Positions 19,401 to 26,579 of a DNA stretch of 54,249 bases are shown piece by piece. How positions within the stretch are numbered: position 1 is the first letter of the stretch; each line of letters starts with the position of its first letter. The position numbers and the translations under genes are program-made. Under the pieces are notes generated by a model. That model did not search any database, had not been told where the DNA came from, and saw only the letters and a program-made list of their open reading frames with translations. The stretch is from Lachnospiraceae bacterium UBA3692 (GTDB lineage Bacteria > Bacillota > Clostridia > Lachnospirales > Lachnospiraceae), in the NCBI GenBank assembly GCA_002372815.1, contig DFIR01000093.1, positions 1 to 54,249 on the forward strand, written 5' to 3'.

Positions 19401-22241
19401 TTTTGTATTCAACACCTGTTCAGTCGGTGTCCCATTCCGCAGCACGTAAGAATGGACAGAATACGTCCCATTGTCATTTCGCTCTACAACAATCTTGGCA
19501 GTATATGTTGCTTCATCCTTGATGTAACCCTCCGGTACGGATGTCTCTCGGATATAATACGTGCCAACCGGAACATGATCAAATTTGATATGACCCTCCG
19601 CATCTGAATATCTGACATATTCGCGATATTTGACGGTATCATTATCATCATGGTCAACATATGTCTCGATCAGCGGACTGCCATCCTCTTTGAAGAGTCT
19701 GAACTCCGCGTTCTCAATAGGGTCTCCATACTGGTCTTTCTTGTTGAATTCGACGTCCTTAAAGCGGGTCAGGTTGAACTCCATCTGACAGTTGGAATAG
19801 CATCCTCCGCGCTCTACATAAAACACTTTGATCGTGTGTTCGGCATACGGCTCATTATTCCATGTTTTCCCTGCAGCCGCAAAAGCCTGGGCAATGGTGG
19901 TGTGTACTTCCGGCCCGCTCTGGCTGTCATTGATCTCCGAATTGACTTGATATGCGCTGTCAACCTCTACATCACCGGTTCTAAAGTTGATGCTTCCTCC
20001 AACCGGGTTGTGAATGCCGCCGATATCCAGTACCAGCACATCATCTATGTAGACCCAGAGATCATCGTCACCGCTGAAGTTGAAGACCAGATCTTTGTCA
20101 TTCAGTTTGCCGTCGGGAGTCAACTGGAATGAGCCTTCCAGTGTCATGCCAAAATGGTGGTTATAATAATATCTGCCGCTGTTGTCGGATTTTGTTCTCG
20201 GGCAATATCCATTCCAGTGGATACAGTTTTTGGATCCGTTCCATTCGTTAAACGGGAAGAAACCTACGCCCCAGTCACTTCCTTCCTCAGGGAAAGTATC
20301 ACACAGCTGGAAATTTCCGCCATTTCCCTGGTTCGGGTCATAATATGCATAGTTTTCGTTACTGTCGTAGTAGTACTTGCCGTCCTCATCTTTCTGGAAA
20401 AGACCGGAAACATCCTTATAGACTCTCTTATTGTCACCATCAGGAGTCGTATTGAACAAGTACGCCAGTGATTCTCCCCCGTTCAGTTTCGGATATCCTC
20501 CTGACAGATTCCTATCAACGATCCCCTGGGTTGCTGCCTCTGTTCCGGAGAAATGGTTCCGGGTCAGGACATTTCTTCCATTTGTCTGAACTTCGCTCGG
20601 TTTCTTGCCGTATGCAGTAAACTTTAATGCATGGTTATGATTGATTCCGGAATTGGGCTGACTTCCATTTTTCAATATATTATTGCCATCATCCAGATCA
20701 CTTTCCGGACCATAATCAAACAAATTGATCGTGAAACCATCCGGTCTGGTATCACACGCAGTGAATGTGGTGCCTTTTGAATACGGAGCCGTTGTATCCA
20801 TTGCGTCAGTGACTTTGATCACAAACACTTCACCGGTCTTCATTGTGACCGTCAGCGTCTCTTCCGAAGCAAACGGGCGTAATCCGATCAGAGCCCAATC
20901 ACCGGCCTCCACCGTCTGTGCATTGATCTCTGCGATCTGTTCTTCCGTCAGCTCTGCACTATACTGGCAATCCAGTTCATTCTCTTCCTTCAGCGTCCCG
21001 ACGGTCGTCTCATTCTGAACCTTACCGACCCAGAGCAATTCCGGATTGCTGAATACTATGTTTTCAACATCTTCAGCAAAAGCCTTTGTCTCTTCGCTGA
21101 TCGGAATGTTGTTTACTGTAAGAGTTTCTTCTGTCCCTTCAGTCTCCTCCACATCGTCATTTACGGAAGCTTCTGCAGCATTTCCACTCGCGACCCCCAG
21201 CACCTCCAGCAACGACTCAAGGCTCACAAATCCGCCGCCGGGAAGACTGAACTCATACTTCTTCCCGTCCACTTCCCAGGTAAAGTCCACCGTGTACACG
21301 ATACCGTACACAGAGAAGCTGTCGGAGGCAAAGCTGATGTCGACGGCGTCCTTTTTGCGGCTGACTTCGGATTCGGAGTCGACCTCAGAGAAAGCTTCTT
21401 CCTTGTCATCAAAATGCAGAACGGTGACGGTGTCTTCCTTGGCGGGGAGCTTCTCATCGTTCTTCTTCAGCTTGTCATATGTAAATTTGACGTCGATCGG
21501 AGCCTGCGGCTCGTAAGGCTGGCCATCCTTCACAAATGTGATATCGAAGAATCGCGCCTGGCGCAGGACCTTCTGCTCGCTCTGGGTCTCGTGGACCGTC
21601 TCGAGAGCCTGATCGTAGTACGCCTGATAAGCCTCCTCCTCCTCACGGGCGGCCTTTGCGTCTTCCTTGTGCTCCTTCTCAGGGACTTCGCTGCGGATCT
21701 CGGTGACCTGCATCTCTACGCCCTGAGGGAACTTTGCAGAGGCATCAAAAGAAGCCGTCACCACAAAATCCTCGCCTTCATAGGTGAGAGTCGTGGGATC
21801 GGTGATAAGGATCTGATCTTCAGCCTCTTCCTGCGCTTCTGTTGCGGCTGCAGCAGCTTCAGCTTCCGGATCCGTCGGAATATCGGAAGCAGCAGGGTCT
21901 GATAGCGCCGTTTCTTCCTGCTCCGTCTGTGCCGGATCCTCTGGCGTTTCCTGGGCAAACTGCTCCTGGGCCTCTTCGGAGGTATCTTCCTTCGCTTCCT
22001 GAGTATCTGCCTCCTGCACTGCTTCCGGCTCCGGAGAAGGTTCCTCCGGCTGTACGCTTTCTACAGTGATACCAGGCTGTTCTGCCGCTTCTTCAGCGTC
22101 GAGTGTAAGCGCAGGGAGAATCAGGGCATAGGTCGTAATGAATACAACACATGCCAGGAAGCACGAGAGGATCCTGCGATATTTCCGGACACGTCCATGT
22201 TCTGTAAGAAATAATCTGATCAGTTCGAAAAGTCTTTCCAT
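16407..22241 (-). CDS. Giant fibro-slime/PA14-like and Cna_B surface protein (1944 aa)
   Basis: Third member of the giant family: shared export sequence (TTYALILPALTLD at 37–49), acidic linker, and head module at 145–320. Residues about 350–480 match the corresponding part of the VWA adhesin (for example the AGDWALI segment) better than that of the middle giant. A fibro-slime/PA14-like domain follows at about 497–830, recognisable by FSGDDDLWVYIDDVLVLDIG and the GGIHNPVGG segment; in PA14-type lectins the paired acidic residues bind calcium and sugar. A SpaA-like unit (about 827–930, YYIRETSVPEGY) and about six further Cna_B units (near 947, 1200, 1317, 1434, 1664, 1790) lead to LPNAG (1911), a membrane segment and an Arg-rich tail. 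Lies just downstream of the sortase and minor pilin genes. Probably a sugar-binding adhesin; the ligand is inference. Confidence 0.85.
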   Translation of the reverse strand: MERLFELIRLFLTEHGRVRKYRRILSCFLACVVFITTYALILPALTLDAEEAAEQPGITVESVQPEEPSPEPEAVQEADTQEAKEDTSEEAQEQFAQETPEDPAQTEQEETALSDPAASDIPTDPEAEAAAAATEAQEEAEDQILITDPTTLTYEGEDFVVTASFDASAKFPQGVEMQVTEIRSEVPEKEHKEDAKAAREEEEAYQAYYDQALETVHETQSEQKVLRQARFFDITFVKDGQPYEPQAPIDVKFTYDKLKKNDEKLPAKEDTVTVLHFDDKEEAFSEVDSESEVSRKKDAVDISFASDSFSVYGIVYTVDFTWEVDGKKYEFSLPGGGFVSLESLLEVLGVASGNAAEASVNDDVEETEGTEETLTVNNIPISEETKAFAEDVENIVFSNPELLWVGKVQNETTVGTLKEENELDCQYSAELTEEQIAEINAQTVEAGDWALIGLRPFASEETLTVTMKTGEVFVIKVTDAMDTTAPYSKGTTFTACDTRPDGFTINLFDYGPESDLDDGNNILKNGSQPNSGINHNHALKFTAYGKKPSEVQTNGRNVLTRNHFSGTEAATQGIVDRNLSGGYPKLNGGESLAYLFNTTPDGDNKRVYKDVSGLFQKDEDGKYYYDSNENYAYYDPNQGNGGNFQLCDTFPEEGSDWGVGFFPFNEWNGSKNCIHWNGYCPRTKSDNSGRYYYNHHFGMTLEGSFQLTPDGKLNDKDLVFNFSGDDDLWVYIDDVLVLDIGGIHNPVGGSINFRTGDVEVDSAYQVNSEINDSQSGPEVHTTIAQAFAAAGKTWNNEPYAEHTIKVFYVERGGCYSNCQMEFNLTRFKDVEFNKKDQYGDPIENAEFRLFKEDGSPLIETYVDHDDNDTVKYREYVRYSDAEGHIKFDHVPVGTYYIRETSVPEGYIKDEATYTAKIVVERNDNGTYSVHSYVLRNGTPTEQVLNTKQGEVTLTLDKKWKIGDTEVTPSSATASFQLMRVKIVEETHTEPGTKTPAVVKLQDKNGTSLCSDLSIHVGDKIKISDYLLNVDYDPWNATDSIVTASGVEIGNLHSWNYYGNKQSEGPIYYTVQDSDVVNGVVILKTKEKTANDFSTKPKMSLEAEGPEPDPVTVTTETTVTEAVETFDLPDANSWSKSFTKPLYDEHGKKYTYYFVETSNSEGTAPVYVDGNGQVISDPSTLATDEDSTQTIINKVENGSIEITKNLQKNGTASSLTGTFYYAVYAEVDVENGAPKEGAQPVRTGSITVDADDNGTHSETIQVPLGTYYVYELTGEGGTPIVEPSRQRIGERTYQVTGSGTSTVVGVTDGSAAFTNNYETVEKTATKSWSDNTDHPTIYFKLFYVSRGVDAEQGPVIEFVAVDSAEIKDLSNGTTSVTWSDLPKYDVNGDEYTYIVKEYIRKDGEYIAAAPDGYVKSENGLTVNNTKSEGYNPKTTYVGTKTWEDTANNGATRPDSIHVDLYANGVKQEDRIAQWSKGTGDAANIWTYTFSDLPVFDSNGVYIQYYAVETPVPGYNQGPTTQEDTTYQVISGTVDGNIERVTTCSNLDITLAEETDLAYVVIKKSAKKHLVWTQRAISQAEKNKIYEDINQVSGFIGELNDSTVDFISGLPVETEFFKGTVTASKKSDKVMHVEFANHETWAQLCYGSYRYTYDPGRTDFINSLVTTDAEATKAWQDADGQPMTPPEGTTVTFDLYANGERQDKSVILNGKVDVPELSDDPEVAKTQELNAEAVTANAYEKEAWKAYWGNLPTHNAAGEKITYTVKETDVPGYENLNPDGVASGLTITNKQIVVDIHILKVGENDQPLTGAAFRLDQYDVTRKDVVKTWGPEYVSTESGKEGTLTFEGLGIGKYTLVETETPEGYVKEADDPQFEVLAGEDGALQIQFTTAEGVTYDPTTMTFTIVNTPGAALPNAGGPGTTATYVAGTILALFAGVILTMRRFRQ
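21282..21809 (-). repeat. Head-module repeat, copy in the 1944-residue protein
   Basis: DNA coding residues 145–320. The most diverged of the three direct-repeat copies at nucleotide level but with the same ARFFDITFVKDG and SDSFSVYG protein motifs. Confidence 0.75.
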
Positions 22242-22499
22242 GATCTCATCCTTTTTTCAGTAAAGTGCGGCAGGGGCTGTCGGTCCTTGTTCCCCGACAT
22301 GCGATCAGCATCTGCCTCGCTGTATTTGCTGATGGATTGACTGTAGTGAAACCAGAAGACTTTGTCTCAGATGTCATGCGGATGTTGGTGAAATACTGTC
22401 TGTACAACGAGCTGCATCTTTGGCAATGAATGGTTTGTCGGTGAATCTGTTTCAGTCAATATAGAACTGCAGTTACAATTGCCTTTGTGGACATCGTCT
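22242..22499. other. Intergenic gap before the fibro-slime protein gene
   Basis: No gene seen. There is a short TGTCGG/CCGACA stem-loop near 22278–22299 and a usable ribosome binding site (AAAAAAGGATG) before the ATG. A weak promoter-like TTGCCA-16-TACAGA can be read on the minus strand near 22400–22430, but I do not rely on it. Confidence 0.4.
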
Positions 22500-23198
22500 T
22501 TACTCATTCCTGCGGAAGACGCCGCCGAGAACGATGAAGAGGATCCCTGCACAGAGCAGGATCGGCACCGGCCACCAGAGCTGTCCTGTCTGAGGGACAC
22601 GCGGCGGCGGCGGGGTCTTGGTGGTGGTCGTTGTCACTTTCTCGACATAGGTAGGCTTCGGGTCTGCATCGACGTCGTAGACATACTCTCCGTCCAGAAG
22701 GCGGGGGACTGTGATCAGGAACGGGTCAATGGTGAGGTAGCCTTTCGCACCGCTGGTGTTGATGACCACATAGATGCCCAGATCCAGATCTTTCCAGTTT
22801 GCCTTTCCGTCGGAATCCGTCTTGACGGTCGTTCCGGGGACGGACTGGGATTCTGCTATGTCCGCAATCTTTGCGGCGAGGCTCGCCTCGCCTTCGCCGG
22901 CTTCTGTGACGCCGTTCAGTTCTTTCTCGTACTCGGAGAAAGCATCCTCCGCAACGAACACCGCATTGCCGCCATCGTCAACGGCACTGCCGACTTTGAT
23001 GAGCTTCAGTTCAGCGCCTTCTACGCCTTTCCCTTTCTCATCTCTGTACGTGACCGTGATGCTTCCTTTGGCGTCATAATCAACGAAAGGAGACGCTGCT
23101 GCGGTTGTCGCGGCTGTCGTCGCGAGGATCGCAGTAAACAGTGCGCCGGCAATGAGCCTGGTGAGCTGACTCCCGTTATTTCTTCCCGTTCTTTTCAT
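22500..23198 (-). CDS. Small LPXTG-like minor pilin with VPQTG signal
   Basis: A 232-residue exported protein. Signal peptide about 1–35 (Ala-rich, cut before SPF), one Cna_B/SpaA-like domain (about 41–180), a Thr/Pro spacer (KVTTTTTKTPPPPR) and the sorting signal VPQTG at 201, followed by the QLWWPVPIL hydrophobic segment and RRNE. This layout is typical of the small subunit in clostridial SpaA-type pili, often the base pilin. The position usually held by the isopeptide Glu reads YVVINTSGAKGY, so the canonical E-box Glu appears to be missing. Its start overlaps the 3' end of the sortase gene by 23 bases, so the two are probably translationally coupled. Confidence 0.8.
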   Translation of the reverse strand: MKRTGRNNGSQLTRLIAGALFTAILATTAATTAAASPFVDYDAKGSITVTYRDEKGKGVEGAELKLIKVGSAVDDGGNAVFVAEDAFSEYEKELNGVTEAGEGEASLAAKIADIAESQSVPGTTVKTDSDGKANWKDLDLGIYVVINTSGAKGYLTIDPFLITVPRLLDGEYVYDVDADPKPTYVEKVTTTTTKTPPPPRVPQTGQLWWPVPILLCAGILFIVLGGVFRRNE

Positions 23199-24162
23199 GG
23201 TTCGCTCTCTGAGCCTCCTCCCATTCTTTGATGCGGTTGCTGTATGGTTTATCGAGCTTGTATTGCTCGAGATATTTTCGCTCTACATAGGTGTGCGCGT
23301 GGCCGATGCGCGGGCTCGTCATGATGAAGACGAGCAGCAGCAGAAGCAGCAGGATCGGCAGCGCCAGGACCGGTGCGATATAGATCGGCTCGATGCGGAT
23401 CGCCTCCGCGATCACGTGGGCGTCGCCGTCAGCATTCGCGATTCTGTGTCCCCGCACGAGCAGCCGGTGGGTGTTCACGCCATACGGTGTGCAGGTGACG
23501 AGTGTGCAGTAATCCTTGCCCGGTTCCAGTTGGATGGTCGAGACATCGGTGGGAAGCACGATGCGGATCTGATCGACTTCATAAGTCAATGTCTCGTTCA
23601 AAATCGTCAGGATGAAAGTGTCGCCCTCCCGCATCTGGTCCAAATCCGAGAAAAGCTTCGCGGAAGGCAGGCCTCTGTGTCCCGAAAGCACACAGTGCGA
23701 TCCCTCTCCGCCGACCGGCAGGGACGACCCCTCGATGTGACCGATCGATGTCTTCAAAACGTCTTCGGAGGTTCCGTGATAGACAGGCAGCCGGATCCCG
23801 ATCTTGGGGATCTCGATGAATCCCATACTGCCGCTGCCTCCGTAGCTGAGTTCTTTATTGTAGGCATCCTTCTCCTCATCGGTCATATTCCAGAGGATGC
23901 CTCTTTCCAGAATATTCTTGTTGTACTGTCTGGCAGACTCCAGGATCTGATCGTACTCCTCTGTACTCAGGGAGCTGATCGTCTCCGTGTAGTCCATGAT
24001 GCTTCGCGCCTGGTGAAAGGAGTTCCAATAGTCTGCAAACGTCGGATACGCCAGAAGGCTCAGTCCGACAAGCAGGACGATTCCCAGAATGATTCCGGTC
24101 AGGTCCCTGTGCGGTCTGTTCTCTTTCCTCTTCTTCGTGCTCTTCTTCTCTGTATCCGACAT
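23176..24162 (-). CDS. Class C (pilin-polymerising) sortase
   Basis: A 328-residue membrane transpeptidase that would join pilin subunits and attach them to the wall. Membrane segments at about 22–42 and 262–283 give the class C layout. Catalytic residues are visible: His162 in LSGHRGLPS, Cys224 in TLVTCTPYGVNTHR and Arg233; the His–Cys (62) and Cys–Arg (9) spacings match characterised SrtC enzymes. The IEIPKIGI and LPVYHGTSEDVL motifs are also class-specific. The D-P-aromatic 'lid' motif normally found before IEIPKI is absent; the region reads WNMTDEEKDAYNKELS. It sits between the major and minor pilin genes and is the only sortase in the window, so it probably processes at least these pilins. 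Confidence 0.92.
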   Translation of the reverse strand: MSDTEKKSTKKRKENRPHRDLTGIILGIVLLVGLSLLAYPTFADYWNSFHQARSIMDYTETISSLSTEEYDQILESARQYNKNILERGILWNMTDEEKDAYNKELSYGGSGSMGFIEIPKIGIRLPVYHGTSEDVLKTSIGHIEGSSLPVGGEGSHCVLSGHRGLPSAKLFSDLDQMREGDTFILTILNETLTYEVDQIRIVLPTDVSTIQLEPGKDYCTLVTCTPYGVNTHRLLVRGHRIANADGDAHVIAEAIRIEPIYIAPVLALPILLLLLLLVFIMTSPRIGHAHTYVERKYLEQYKLDKPYSNRIKEWEEAQRANHEKNGKK

Positions 24163-24190
24163 GTTCTCTCTTCAGTGTCTTCCAAACATG

Positions 24191-24234
24191 GGCTTTGGGA
24201 GCCCGGCCTTGCGGCCGGGACTCCCTGAAAAGCC
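24191..24234 (-). promoter_or_regulatory. Long GCAA-capped hairpin between pilin and sortase genes
   Basis: On the minus-strand RNA, GGCUUU, GGGAG and CCCGGCC pair with GGCCGGG, CUCCC and AAAGCC to give an 18-bp stem with two small bulges and a GCAA (GNRA) tetraloop. It has no U-tract. Placed after the abundant major pilin and before the sortase, it is well placed to limit read-through or protect the upstream mRNA; that role is inference. Confidence 0.6.
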
Positions 24235-24317
24235 TGTCTTATGAATCTTTAGGTGCTGATTCTGAAATCCTTGTGGTGATCAGTCCGAGAACGTTCACAC
24301 ACGCAGATGCTTCAAAT

Positions 24318-26111
24318 TCAGCGGGATTCCATTCTTCTCTTCACGACCAGCAGCACGCCAGCGCCGAGGACGAGGATCGTGCCGAGGGTGTAGAAGATGG
24401 TGGTGCCGATACCGCCGGTGCTGGGAAGTTCGGTACCCTTGGTGTTTGTAAGCTGGAAAGGCTTCTCGACCAATTCAGCAGTTTCCCACTTGATATCTGT
24501 GCTATTAGCCGTTGCCTCATTTGTAAATGTATATGTTGCAGTAGGCTGTCCATCGATTGTGACAGAATAGCTCTTCAGAATATCTGTGTCATAAGTAACT
24601 TCCTTTGCAGTACCGCTTGTAGGTTTTTCACTTACCCAAGCAGATCCGTTCCACCATTCTGTTACTTTCACAGATTCTGTCTCAGCAGCAATCACAATGG
24701 TATGAACAGTCGTATCTGTAACATAACCGGCAGGAGCAGAGATTTCTTTAAGGTAATAGGTACCAGCATCCAGACCCTTGAAGTTCATGCGGCCGTCAGA
24801 TCCAGTAGTCGCCTTCATTTCTGTGCTGCCTTCTGTACCATCGGCATTCTTTGCCTTGTAAGGCTTTGTGCAAGCCTGATCTGTGAAAAGACCGAATTCA
24901 GCACCTGCAAGAGGTCCTGTCCATGTTTCCGTACCAGTAATAGCACTGGTTTCTGTTGTCTCAGTAATAGGTGTTCCATCAGCCTTTACGCCGATCTTCA
25001 CGACCTCAGAAGTCTTCTTTCCGCTGACGGTCTGGCCTTCGCCTGCTCCTTCAGCATCGATGGAGAATGTGTAATGCTGTGTGGTATCTTTCTTTACATC
25101 GTAGTCACTCTGCTGATTCGGATTGTGAGAATACTCGATGGAAACTTCGTTGTCTTCTTCGTTCACAGCCTTAGCTGCGCTGTCTGTGACGATAGCGTTA
25201 TATGTAATGACAATCGGTTTTGCTGCGGTTAAACCTTTCAGATAGTCCTCTTTGAAGGTGATTGTGTATCCGCCATCTGTAGCTTCCAGAGTATACTCTG
25301 TGCCTGCAGTCATTCCCTCGATAGCGACAGAAGTCGTTACGAGCTTGAGATCAGTGAGAGTATCCTTAACAACAAAGTGAGGATTGGTATAAACATTGCC
25401 GTACTGAGGAATTGTGGTTTCAACCTTGAAAGTGACCGTGTCGCCAACAGCGGTTGTCTTCGCATTGTCCTTGTTATAATCGGCAGCATTCTCTGCAGTC
25501 TTTTTCAGCGGAATAGAACTCTTCTTCGCAACCGCATCCTTATAGGTGTCGCCCACGCCTGCTGTTCCGCCGCTTTCCTTGTTGTAATCAGCAGAAACAA
25601 AAACAGGGTTGTAAATTGTGTTGGCATCTTTAGGAGTAACAAGAGCCAGCCACATACCAGCTTCTGTGTTTGTCAGTGTAGCGGTGCCCGATGCCTCATT
25701 TACTACTGTTCCATCACCAGAAGCAAGTTTGGCAATTTCACCAGCAATTTCTGAAGTAATACCTGTTGCCGGAACAGCATCGTGTCCCTCACTTGCCGGA
25801 GTTCCAACAAGAATCTCAGTCAGTTTTTCTTTTGTGAGATAAGAATCAAATGGAGCAACCGCCTTCCAACCGCTCACATCAGACTTATCAGATGTCTCAC
25901 CCACCCATTTAATAACCTGGTAAAAATGAGCAACATCGCCAGTAGAAAGTCCAGTTACAGTCAACGGCTTATCATAGTCAACAGTAGCTGCCGGCGTATC
26001 TCCACCGCTGGGAGCCGGATCGTCACCATCCGCTGCCCACACCATCGAGCTCATCCCCATCACCATCACTGCCGCGAGCAGGATGGCAAGGAACTTCTTC
26101 ATGTGTTTCAT
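24318..26111 (-). CDS. Major pilin, SpaA/SpaH-like, LPSTG-anchored
   Basis: A 597-residue pilin. Signal peptide about 1–27 (MKKFLAILLAAVMVMG core). The N-terminal domain (about 45–195) has the YNPVFVSADY segment typical of clostridial SpaH/EbpB-like backbone pilins. Lys196 or Lys197 in AVAKKSSIPLKK is a candidate polymerising Lys, which I cannot prove. A second domain (about 200–330) and a SpaA-type domain with the E-box Glu456 in YYLKEISAPAGY follow. LPSTG at 562, hydrophobic segment and KRRMESR tail. The first ATG is used because AAAGGGAAAAAG lies directly before it. It is followed by the sortase gene after a hairpin and preceded by a long leader and a dedicated signal peptidase gene. Confidence 0.9.
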   Translation of the reverse strand: MKHMKKFLAILLAAVMVMGMSSMVWAADGDDPAPSGGDTPAATVDYDKPLTVTGLSTGDVAHFYQVIKWVGETSDKSDVSGWKAVAPFDSYLTKEKLTEILVGTPASEGHDAVPATGITSEIAGEIAKLASGDGTVVNEASGTATLTNTEAGMWLALVTPKDANTIYNPVFVSADYNKESGGTAGVGDTYKDAVAKKSSIPLKKTAENAADYNKDNAKTTAVGDTVTFKVETTIPQYGNVYTNPHFVVKDTLTDLKLVTTSVAIEGMTAGTEYTLEATDGGYTITFKEDYLKGLTAAKPIVITYNAIVTDSAAKAVNEEDNEVSIEYSHNPNQQSDYDVKKDTTQHYTFSIDAEGAGEGQTVSGKKTSEVVKIGVKADGTPITETTETSAITGTETWTGPLAGAEFGLFTDQACTKPYKAKNADGTEGSTEMKATTGSDGRMNFKGLDAGTYYLKEISAPAGYVTDTTVHTIVIAAETESVKVTEWWNGSAWVSEKPTSGTAKEVTYDTDILKSYSVTIDGQPTATYTFTNEATANSTDIKWETAELVEKPFQLTNTKGTELPSTGGIGTTIFYTLGTILVLGAGVLLVVKRRMESR

Positions 26112-26246
26112 CTTTTTCCCTTTCTTTTGTTTGTTTTGTGTCAGGAAGCGCAGATCTCGACTGAAAGCCTTCCCAGCACGTTACCTGTGGTGTCTGTATT
26201 TCTGTCTCCTGTCTTCGGCGTCCGAATATTCGTCGAGATCAGAGGC

Positions 26247-26453
26247 TTATTTATACCTCCTTTTTCCGCGCCTCTTACAGGGGACATACATTGAAGTGCC
26301 GGCTTCAGGGAAAGCATCGGTACTTAATGTATCGGTTTGGATGCCGGTCCTGCCGGCGGTCGGGTATCGGATTCCGAACATGGAATCACGCCGGCAGCAG
26401 GTCGCTGTGACCCGGCACCGGCTGAATGGATTCGGCGGATTCGGAAGATGCAT
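26247..26453 (-). CDS. Short leader ORF upstream of the major pilin (68 aa)
   Basis: A 68-codon ORF starting MHLPNPPNPFSR, with an ideal ribosome binding site (AAGGAGGTG, 8 bases before ATG at 26451–26453). The product is rich in Arg, Pro and Cys, has no membrane segment and resembles no family I know. Its last codons contain a second strong Shine-Dalgarno sequence (AAAAAGGAGGT, about 26255–26265) that has no start codon after it. It lies about 135 bases upstream of the pilin start. It could be a regulatory leader peptide or a real small protein; the ribosome binding site is the main evidence that it is translated. Confidence 0.4.
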   Translation of the reverse strand: MHLPNPPNPFSRCRVTATCCRRDSMFGIRYPTAGRTGIQTDTLSTDAFPEAGTSMYVPCKRRGKRRYK

Positions 26454-26494
26454 ATGCTTCACCTCCTTAATCAGTCATCATTCGTATGTTCTCT

Positions 26495-26521
26495 GGTCAC
26501 TGACTGAGACGGTCAGCGACC
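26495..26521 (-). promoter_or_regulatory. Stem-loop in the pilin leader
   Basis: GGTCGCTGAC pairs with GTCAGTGACC (one G·U) around a 7-base loop, about 25 bases before the leader ORF ribosome binding site. There is no U-tract on the minus strand. It may be a protein-binding or RNA-stability element. Confidence 0.45.
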
Positions 26522-26579
26522 GGTTTTCTGTAATTAACTGAACGAGTTCACATTCTTGCCCGAAGATGTGCCTGTTCCC

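Noticed and set aside
26112..26579. Cyclic di-GMP riboswitch controlling the pilin
   Set aside because: I looked for the conserved class I and II core sequences and did not see them; only a simple stem-loop and the short ORF are evident.
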